64,000 nt of DNA from NCBI RefSeq assembly GCF_042680565.1, contig NZ_JBHUEJ010000015.1, positions 310,001 through 374,000 on the forward strand, written 5' to 3'. The DNA is from Ottowia flava. GTDB lineage: Bacteria > Pseudomonadota > Gammaproteobacteria > Burkholderiales > Burkholderiaceae_C. This document shows positions 58,685 to 64,000 of the stretch, piece after piece. How positions within the stretch are numbered: position 1 is the stretch's first letter; each line of letters opens with the position of its first letter. The notes below the pieces were generated by a model. The model was not told the origin of the DNA. It made no database searches and saw nothing but the letters and a program-made list of their open reading frames with translations. Made by a program: the position numbers and the translations under genes.

Positions 58685-58701
58685 GGCGCCGCCTGGCGCG
58701 C

Positions 58702-58810
58702 TATACTGACCCTTCAGCGCCGATTTGCCTCAGCTTGCGGGCGCTCAATAAATTCCGCTAAAACCGAGCGCATGAAAGACCCGGCGCCGTTTTGGCGAAC
58801 CGGGTTTTTT
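58702..58810 (+). promoter_or_regulatory. SAM-II riboswitch with intrinsic terminator upstream of metX
   Basis: A TATACT box (58702-58707) is followed by an aptamer beginning CAGCGCCGATTTG at 58715 and continuing CTTGCGGGCGCTCAATAAAT and CCGCTAAAAC to about 58764, which matches the SAM-II pattern (stem GCGC, GAUUU, UUGC-GGGCGC, AUAAAU, GCUAAAA). It is followed by a terminator hairpin CCCGG-CGCC-GTTTT-GGCG-AA-CCGGG and TTTTTT (58779-58810). SAM binding should favour termination before metX. This RNA class is known ahead of metX or metA in alpha- and some other proteobacteria. Confidence 0.85.
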
Positions 58811-58819
58811 GTTGCCACC

Positions 58820-60013
58820 ATGTCGTTCATCGTTTCGCCGCAAACCCTGCAGTTCGACGCACCGCTGCCCTTGCAGAGTGGCGCGTCGATCCGCGGCTAT
58901 TCGCTCACCTACGAAACCTACGGGCAGCTCAACGCCGCGCGCGACAACGCGGTGCTGGTCTGCCACGCGCTCAATGCGTCGCACCACGTCGCCGGCACGC
59001 ACGAGGGCCAGCCGCGCAGCGAAGGCTGGTGGGACAACATGATCGGCCCGGGCAAGCCGGTCGATACCAACCGCTTCTTCGTCATCGGCGTCAACAACCT
59101 GGGCTCATGCTTCGGCAGCACCGGGCCGATGCACACGAACCCCGACACCGGCCGCGTCTACGGCGCCGACTTTCCGGTGGTCACGGTCGAGGACTGGGTC
59201 AACGCGCAAGCCCGCCTGCTCGATGCGCTCGGCATCCAGCAGTTGGCGGCCGTCATGGGCGGCAGCCTCGGCGGCATGCAGGCGCTGTCGTGGGCGCTTC
59301 AGTACCCCGACCGCATGCGCCACGCTGTGGTGGTGGCCAGCGCGCCCAATCTGTCGGCCGAAAACATCGCGTTCAACGAGGTGGCGCGCCGCGCCATCGT
59401 CACTGACCCCGATTTCCACGGCGGCAACTTCTACGACCACGGCGTCGTGCCCAAGCGCGGACTGCGCATTGCGCGCATGGTCGGGCACATCACCTACCTC
59501 TCGGACGATGTGATGAACGAGAAATTCGGCCGCCAGCTGCGCGACGCGGTGGCCGAGAACGTCAACGGCTACCGCTTCAGCACGCAGGACGTCGAGTTCC
59601 AGATCGAAAGCTACCTGCGCCACCAGGGCGACAAGTTCAGCGACTATTTCGACGCCAATACCTACCTGCTGATCACGCGCGCACTCGACTATTTCGACCC
59701 GGCGCGCGCCTTTGGCGGGGACCTCACGCAGGCGCTGGCGCGTGCAACGGCCAAGTTCCTGCTGGTCAGCTTCACCACCGACTGGCGCTTTTCGCCAGCG
59801 CGCAGCCGCGAGATCGTCAAGGCGCTGCTGGAGAACGACCGCGACGTCAGTTACGCCGAGATCGACGCGCCCCACGGGCACGACGCCTTCCTGCTGGAGG
59901 ATTCGCGTTATCTGAACCTTGTCAGATCCTATTTTGATAGCATGCTGCGCGCACCTGATAAGGGCCAGACGCCAAAAACGCATGAAACTCAGGCAACGGG
60001 AGTGCACTCATGA
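58820..60013 (+). CDS. metX: Homoserine O-acyltransferase MetX
   Basis: Activates homoserine with an acyl-CoA (succinyl- or acetyl-CoA) in methionine synthesis. The 397-residue alpha/beta hydrolase fold has LVCHALNASHH, the nucleophile elbow MGGSLGGMQ with Ser149, GVNNLGSCFGSTGP, and the C-terminal histidine in GHDAFL near residue 354. The ATG at 58820 lies just after the terminator hairpin of the riboswitch. The acyl donor cannot be read off; coupling to metW is typical of betaproteobacteria. The last residues (LRAPDKGQTPK and beyond) come from a dispersed repeat. Overlaps metW by four bases. Confidence 0.95.
   Translation: MSFIVSPQTLQFDAPLPLQSGASIRGYSLTYETYGQLNAARDNAVLVCHALNASHHVAGTHEGQPRSEGWWDNMIGPGKPVDTNRFFVIGVNNLGSCFGSTGPMHTNPDTGRVYGADFPVVTVEDWVNAQARLLDALGIQQLAAVMGGSLGGMQALSWALQYPDRMRHAVVVASAPNLSAENIAFNEVARRAIVTDPDFHGGNFYDHGVVPKRGLRIARMVGHITYLSDDVMNEKFGRQLRDAVAENVNGYRFSTQDVEFQIESYLRHQGDKFSDYFDANTYLLITRALDYFDPARAFGGDLTQALARATAKFLLVSFTTDWRFSPARSREIVKALLENDRDVSYAEIDAPHGHDAFLLEDSRYLNLVRSYFDSMLRAPDKGQTPKTHETQATGVHS
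59929..59979 (+). repeat. Dispersed short repeat, copy 19 (3' end of metX)
   Basis: CTATTTTGATAGCATGCTGC, then GCGCACCTGATAAGGGCCAG, then ACGCCAAAAA. The repeat encodes DSMLRAPDKGQTPK, a tail past the conserved MetX fold. Confidence 0.7.
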
Positions 60014-60594
60014 GCGACACCGCTGTGCTCCGCTCGATCGCCCGGCTGGTGCCTGAAGGCTCGCGCGTGCTCGACCTGGGCTGTGGCGACGGCGCCCTGC
60101 TCGACCTGCTCACGCGGGAAAAGGGCTGCACTGGCTACGGCATCGAGATCGACGACGACAACGTACTCGCCTGCGTGCAGCGCGGCATCAACGTGCTGCA
60201 GCTCAACCTGCACCAGGGGCTGAAAGCGTTCCAGGACCAGAGCTTTGACGTCGTCCTGCAGATCGACACCTTGCAGCACCTGCGCAACGCCGAAGTCATG
60301 CTGCGCGAAACCGCCCGCGTCGGCCGCATGGGCATCGTCGCCTTCCCCAACTTCGCCCACTGGCCCAATCGCCTGTCGGTGTTGCGCGGGCGCATGCCGG
60401 TCACGCGTCGCCTGCCCTACCAGTGGTACGACACGCCGAACATCCGCGTCGGTACCTATCGCGACTTTGACGCGCTGGCGCGCAAGAACGGCTTGCGCGT
60501 GCTCGACAGCTTTGGCCTGCAGGACGGCCACGAGGTGCGCACACTTCCCAACCTGCGTGCGGCCACGGCGGTGTTCAAGCTCAGCGGAAGTTGA
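60010..60594 (+). CDS. metW: Methionine biosynthesis protein MetW
   Basis: A 194-residue class I methyltransferase-like protein that works with MetX in homoserine acylation. It carries the nucleotide motif RVLDLGCGDGALLDLLTRE and the MetW marks GIEIDDDNVLACVQRGINVL, DVVLQIDTLQHLRN and NFAHWPNRLSVLRGRMPVT, then LPYQWYDTPNIRV. The ATG overlaps the metX stop (ATGA), so the pair is translationally coupled and under the same riboswitch. Confidence 0.96.
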   Translation: MSDTAVLRSIARLVPEGSRVLDLGCGDGALLDLLTREKGCTGYGIEIDDDNVLACVQRGINVLQLNLHQGLKAFQDQSFDVVLQIDTLQHLRNAEVMLRETARVGRMGIVAFPNFAHWPNRLSVLRGRMPVTRRLPYQWYDTPNIRVGTYRDFDALARKNGLRVLDSFGLQDGHEVRTLPNLRAATAVFKLSGS

Positions 60595-60602
60595 ATGCCA
60601 TC

Positions 60603-60650
60603 TGGCTGAAGCGCTTGTGCAGCGAGCGCAAGCAGCTACTGTTTCCATAG
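60603..60650 (-). repeat. Dispersed short repeat, copy 20 (metW to amidase gap)
   Basis: Minus-strand reading CTATGGAAACAGTAGCTGCT, then TGCGCTCGCTGCACAAGCGC, then TTCAGCC. It fills almost the whole 64-base gap between metW and the amidase gene. Confidence 0.75.
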
Positions 60651-60658
60651 TGACGACG

Positions 60659-62008
60659 ATGCGACTCCCCACCCTTCAATCGCTCAGCGCGGATCTGTCC
60701 GCCGGCCGCACCACCGCCCAGCAGTTGACCGCCGCCGCCCTCGCGCGCGCGCAAGACCCTGCCGGCGAAGGCGCCCGCGTGTTCACGCGGCTGGACGCGG
60801 AGCGCGCCCGTGCGGCCGCGCAGGCGTCCGACACGCTGCGCGCGGCAGGCATCGTGCGTTCGCCGCTGGAAGGCGTTCCGGTGTCCATCAAGGATCTGTT
60901 CGACGTAACGGGTCAAGTCACGACCGCGGGCTCCGTCGTGCTGAAAGGCGCGGCGCCCGCCACGCGCAACGCACCGGTCATCGACCGCCTGATCGCCGCC
61001 GGCGCCGTCATCGTCGGCCGCACCAACATGACCGAGTTCGCGTTCTCCGGCCTCGGCCTCAACCCGCACTACGGCACGCCCAAGAACCCCTGGGACCGCG
61101 CCACCGGGCGCATCCCGGGCGGCTCGTCGTCCGGCGCGGCGGTGTCGGTGACCGACGGCATGGCCGCGGTCGGCATTGGCAGCGACACCGGCGGCTCGGT
61201 GCGCATTCCGTCGGCGCTGTGCGGGCTGACCGGCTTCAAGCCGACGCAGCGCCGCGTACCCATCGCAGGCACCGTGCCGCTGTCGACATCGCTCGATTCG
61301 ATCGGTCCGCTGGCCGCCAGCGTGCGCGACTGCGCCATCGTCGACGCGATTCTGGCGGGCGAACCGGTGCCGTCTGAGGCCGCACTGCCGCTGCGCGGCG
61401 CTCGCCTGGCCATACCGCAAACGCTGGCGCTGGACGGCATGGACGCGCAGGTCGCCACGGCCTTTAAGCGCGCCTGTGCCCGCCTGGCTGAAGCCGGTGC
61501 GCTGCTGGCGCCGCTGGCCATCCCCGAGTTCGCCGAGCTGGGCGCCCTGCACGCGCGCGGCACCCTGGCCGCCGCTGAAGCCTGGGCTTGGCACCGAGGC
61601 CTGCTGGCTAAGCACGAAACCGACTACGACCGGCGCGTGGCCAGCCGCATCCGCGGCGCGCAGGCCATGGGCGCGGCCGACTACATCGACCTGCAGCAGG
61701 CGCGCCGCCGCTGGATCGCCCAGGTCGAAGCGCGCATCGCGTCGTACGACGCCTTGCTCATGCCCACGGTGCCGGTGGTCGCGCCAGCGATTGCCGACCT
61801 GCAAGCCAGCGACGACGCCTACACCGCCGCCAACGGCCTGATCCTGCGCAACAGCACCTTCATCAACTTCCTGGACGGCTGCGCGCTGTCGTTGCCCTGC
61901 CATCGCGCGGGCGAAGCGCCGGTCGGCCTCACGCTGGCCGGTCCGGCCATGGCCGACGCGCGCATCCTGGCGCTGGGCGCCGCCGTGGAGGCGCTGCTGG
62001 CCGCCTAA
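60659..62008 (+). CDS. Amidase signature family amidase
   Basis: A 449-residue hydrolase with the Ser-cisSer-Lys triad of the amidase-signature family: Lys78 (VSIKDLFDV), Ser156 (GGSSSGAAVSV) and Ser180 (GSDTGGSVRIP). The spacing fits the family. GatA-like glutamyl-tRNA amidotransferase partners (gatB, gatC) are not near, so a stand-alone amidase is more likely. Start is the ATG right after a dispersed repeat. The stop overlaps the end of a convergent thioesterase gene by four bases. Substrate unknown. Confidence 0.9.
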   Translation: MRLPTLQSLSADLSAGRTTAQQLTAAALARAQDPAGEGARVFTRLDAERARAAAQASDTLRAAGIVRSPLEGVPVSIKDLFDVTGQVTTAGSVVLKGAAPATRNAPVIDRLIAAGAVIVGRTNMTEFAFSGLGLNPHYGTPKNPWDRATGRIPGGSSSGAAVSVTDGMAAVGIGSDTGGSVRIPSALCGLTGFKPTQRRVPIAGTVPLSTSLDSIGPLAASVRDCAIVDAILAGEPVPSEAALPLRGARLAIPQTLALDGMDAQVATAFKRACARLAEAGALLAPLAIPEFAELGALHARGTLAAAEAWAWHRGLLAKHETDYDRRVASRIRGAQAMGAADYIDLQQARRRWIAQVEARIASYDALLMPTVPVVAPAIADLQASDDAYTAANGLILRNSTFINFLDGCALSLPCHRAGEAPVGLTLAGPAMADARILALGAAVEALLAA

Positions 62009-62415
62009 AGCAGCGCGTAGGTGGTGCTAGCGCGGCAAACGCTCTTGCCGTCGTCCGCGCCGCGCAAGTCGATCTCACCGAACGCCATGGTCTTGCCAGC
62101 GCGCAGCACGCGCGCTTCAATCAGCGCGTCCTGGTTCGACAGCGGCTTCAGGAAGCTGGTGCTGAGCTGTACCGTGGTGCATGGCCGAAATTCGCCAAAG
62201 TGCCGGATCAGCGCCAGCACCATCGCGGTGTCGGCCGCCGCCATCATGGCCTGCCCGCACAGCATGCCGCCGCTGCGCGCCAATTGCTCGCTGTGCGGCA
62301 AGCGCAGCAACACGGCGCCTTCAGGCTGCGTCGGCTCCACACGCAGGCCCAGCGCTTGAACCCAGGGCGCGAAGTAATCGGTCAGGGCGGCTTGAAGGGT
62401 GGTGATGTCGGTCAT
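62005..62415 (-). CDS. PaaI-type hotdog-fold thioesterase
   Basis: A 136-residue cytosolic thioesterase of the hotdog superfamily, expected to cut an acyl-CoA. It has SGGMLCGQAMMAAADTAMVLAL, the central helix with the catalytic Asp/Glu region (HxGG replaced by MLCGQ), and a strand-rich C-terminal half (TVQLSTSFLKPL, GKTMAFGEIDL). The ATG at 62415 is used; an upstream ATG 25 codons earlier would add a low-complexity stretch. It converges with the amidase gene. Confidence 0.8.
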   Translation of the reverse strand: MTDITTLQAALTDYFAPWVQALGLRVEPTQPEGAVLLRLPHSEQLARSGGMLCGQAMMAAADTAMVLALIRHFGEFRPCTTVQLSTSFLKPLSNQDALIEARVLRAGKTMAFGEIDLRGADDGKSVCRASTTYALL

Positions 62416-62502
62416 GCGGCGATCGTAGCGGCCAGCGCGTTGGGGGCGAGGTGAACACGGGTGGCTCATCCGCCTCGGTGTTGTGCGCATATTTCACACA
62501 GT

Positions 62503-62551
62503 CGTATCAAAAAATGTAGCTGCCTGCGCTTGCTCCACGCCTGCCAAAGCC
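62503..62551 (+). repeat. Dispersed short repeat, copy 21
   Basis: CGTATCAAAAAATGTAGCTG, then CCTGCGCTTGCTCCACGCCT, then GCCAAAGCC. It lies in the gap between the thioesterase and the delta-60 protein gene. Confidence 0.7.
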
Positions 62552-62683
62552 TTTTTTGTCGAGATATTGAGTCCACCGCAGCTCTTGCTCGGGCGACCGC
62601 CACACTCCTTCAGATGACGGATGTTTTTAGCGCGGCCGATTTCCACAATCGCCGGCATCGCATCGCCCGCCAAGGAAATCGCC

Positions 62684-64000
62684 GTGTCCGCTCAACTTCC
62701 TCAACGTCTCCTGCGCCGCTGGCGCGCCCTCTTCGCGCTGGTTGCCCTGGCGCTCGGTGCCGTCGCCCCCGTTTCCGCCGCCTGGGTCACCACGCCGTGG
62801 GCGCCCGAGGCGGGTGAGGTGTTCGATATCGTGCCGCACGCTAACGCCCCGACGCAGGGCATCTTGGTAGGCGGCGCCGAGTTTTTCGGCAGTGGCACCC
62901 TTGGCAAAGGCATCGTGCGGCTGAACGCGGCTACCTTGGCGCAGGACACCGGCTTCACGGCCAGCGTGACCCAGGGTGCCAACGCGGGCGAGGTGCACGC
63001 CATCGCCGTGCAGTCGGACGGAAAGATCGTCATCGGCGGACGGTTTGACGCAGTCAACGGCGTGGCGCGCAGCAACATCGCCCGCCTGAACGTCGACGGC
63101 ACGCTGGATGCCACCTACACCGCCAGCGTCACTGCCGGGAGCGAAGGAATCCTGACCATGGTGATGCAGCCCGACAACAGCGTGCTCATCGGCGGCGGCT
63201 TCACGCAGGTCAACAGCACGGCACGCGACTACCTCGCCCGCCTGACCCCTGCGGGCGCGCTGGACGCAGGTTTCAGCAACCCCGCCCTGGACAACCAGGT
63301 GCGCACCCTGGCGCTGCAGCCCGACGGCGCCGTGCTGGCGGGCGGCTTCTTCAACGTGGCGCATGGGCAACCGCGTGACGCGCTGGTCCGGCTGACTGCC
63401 AACGGCTCGCTAGACACCACGTTCGCCAACCCCGCCATCACAGGTTGGGTGAACGCGCTATACCTTCAGCCCAACGGGCAGTTGCTCGTGGGCGGTTCAC
63501 TGGGCACGATTGTCGGCGCGGCGCGCGAGGGGCTGGCTCGGCTGAACGCCAATGGCACGCTGGACGCCGGCTTCACGGTCGACGCGGACGGATCGGTGCA
63601 TGACATCGTCAGCGCCGACGCCAGCCGGGTCGTCATTGTCGGGGGCTTTGAAAACGTCGCGGGCACGCCGCTGCGGCGCGTGGCGCGCATCAACTACAGC
63701 ACCGGCGCGCTCGACCCCACGCTGACCGACGTCGGCGTGCTGAACGCCGGCTTCATCACGTACACCGCCTTCTCGCGCAGCCCGACCGATGTGTTGATCG
63801 GCGGCTGGTTCGCCCTGGTGGACGGGCAGTCGCGCAGCAACCTCGCGCAGATCGTTGAGCAGGCCGGCGCGCCGCTGGCGCCCAGCATCACGCAGACGCA
63901 GGGCCTCAACAGCGGGGCAATGGTCACCGTGGCAGCGCCCGCCGACACTGGCAGCGGCCCGGTGACCGGCTACAACGTGACCTGCACGCCGATGGGGCCT
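62684..64000 (+). CDS. Secreted delta-60 repeat protein, N-terminal part (cut by window edge)
   Basis: The first 439 codons of a large exported protein. A GTG start with AAGGAA 7 bases ahead begins a signal peptide (ALFALVALALGAVAPVSAA). It is followed by about seven repeats of 50-65 residues with the delta-60 pattern, such as VQSDGKIVIGGRF, RLNVDGTLDATY and LQPDGAVLAGGFF. After VDGQSRSNLAQIVEQ the end of the window begins a likely fibronectin-type domain (APADTGSGPVTGYNVTCTP). Delta-60 repeats form a beta-propeller-like fold; surface or extracellular location is inferred. In this family an IPTL-CTERM sorting tail is often at the C-terminus, beyond the window. Confidence 0.8.
   Translation, partial: MSAQLPQRLLRRWRALFALVALALGAVAPVSAAWVTTPWAPEAGEVFDIVPHANAPTQGILVGGAEFFGSGTLGKGIVRLNAATLAQDTGFTASVTQGANAGEVHAIAVQSDGKIVIGGRFDAVNGVARSNIARLNVDGTLDATYTASVTAGSEGILTMVMQPDNSVLIGGGFTQVNSTARDYLARLTPAGALDAGFSNPALDNQVRTLALQPDGAVLAGGFFNVAHGQPRDALVRLTANGSLDTTFANPAITGWVNALYLQPNGQLLVGGSLGTIVGAAREGLARLNANGTLDAGFTVDADGSVHDIVSADASRVVIVGGFENVAGTPLRRVARINYSTGALDPTLTDVGVLNAGFITYTAFSRSPTDVLIGGWFALVDGQSRSNLAQIVEQAGAPLAPSITQTQGLNSGAMVTVAAPADTGSGPVTGYNVTCTPMGP

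Overview
The window is a piece of a GC-rich chromosome from a betaproteobacterium of the order Burkholderiales, most likely family Comamonadaceae. The evidence is the gene content (metX-metW, an extracytoplasmic Bug/TctC receptor in two places, kdsD-kdsC-lptC, O2-independent ubiquinone genes, the fba/pyk/pgk/purC neighbourhood) and about 21 copies of a short dispersed repeat of the kind scattered through Comamonadaceae genomes. The replication-initiation region is included: dnaA, dnaN and gyrB read leftwards and rpmH, rnpA, yidD and yidC read rightwards from a gap of about 320 bases at 43.9-44.2 kb, which is the best oriC candidate.

Layout. 1-5.9 kb (minus strand): a TonB-dependent receptor cut by the window edge, a small His-rich membrane protein, purC, a DUF2254 membrane protein, class II fructose-bisphosphate aldolase and CorA. 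6.0-8.0 kb (plus): three tandem PAP2 phosphatase genes; the middle one is interrupted by an amber codon exactly where its neighbour has a glutamate codon. 8.0-16 kb: pyruvate kinase, a ClsC-like phospholipase D, phosphoglycerate kinase, a Bug receptor, and an acyl-CoA ligase divergent from a MarR regulator with two identical-format operators between them. 16-24.5 kb: a thioredoxin-like co-chaperone, a possible 6S RNA, purE-purK-tsaC, two convergent SGNH lipoprotein genes, a tartrate/malate dehydrogenase and a small secreted protein with a 3' gene remnant. 24.5-25.3 kb: an 803-base imperfect palindrome bounded by two inverted copies of the dispersed repeat. 25.3-38.3 kb: dacB, an EamA exporter, tsaB-rimI-uracil DNA glycosylase, the ubiU-ubiV-ubiT-DGC-ubiX-ubiD cluster behind an FNR-type box, a second Bug receptor and an alpha/beta hydrolase. 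38.5-46.8 kb: origin region. 46.9-57.8 kb: a peptide-type ABC binding protein, an amidohydrolase, mnmE, apt, a Kef-type antiporter, kdsD-kdsC-lptC, a short-chain dehydrogenase and a glycine-rich RRM protein. 58.1-64 kb: a GDT1-family transporter, metX-metW behind a SAM-II riboswitch with an intrinsic terminator, an amidase, a PaaI-type thioesterase, and the start of a delta-60 repeat protein cut by the right edge.

How the genes work together. Central carbon metabolism (fba, pgk, pyk), de novo purine synthesis (purC, purE, purK) and salvage (apt), tRNA modification (tsaC, tsaB, mnmE), ubiquinone synthesis with and without oxygen, LPS inner-core precursor and transport (kdsD, kdsC, lptC), and methionine synthesis (metX, metW) are represented. 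Most are housekeeping genes. The least ordinary material is the repeat family, which sits between genes, supplies C-termini or a start codon, and lies in frame inside purK, tsaC, the uracil-DNA glycosylase (twice) and perhaps mnmE, and the large palindrome that carries the same repeat at both tips.
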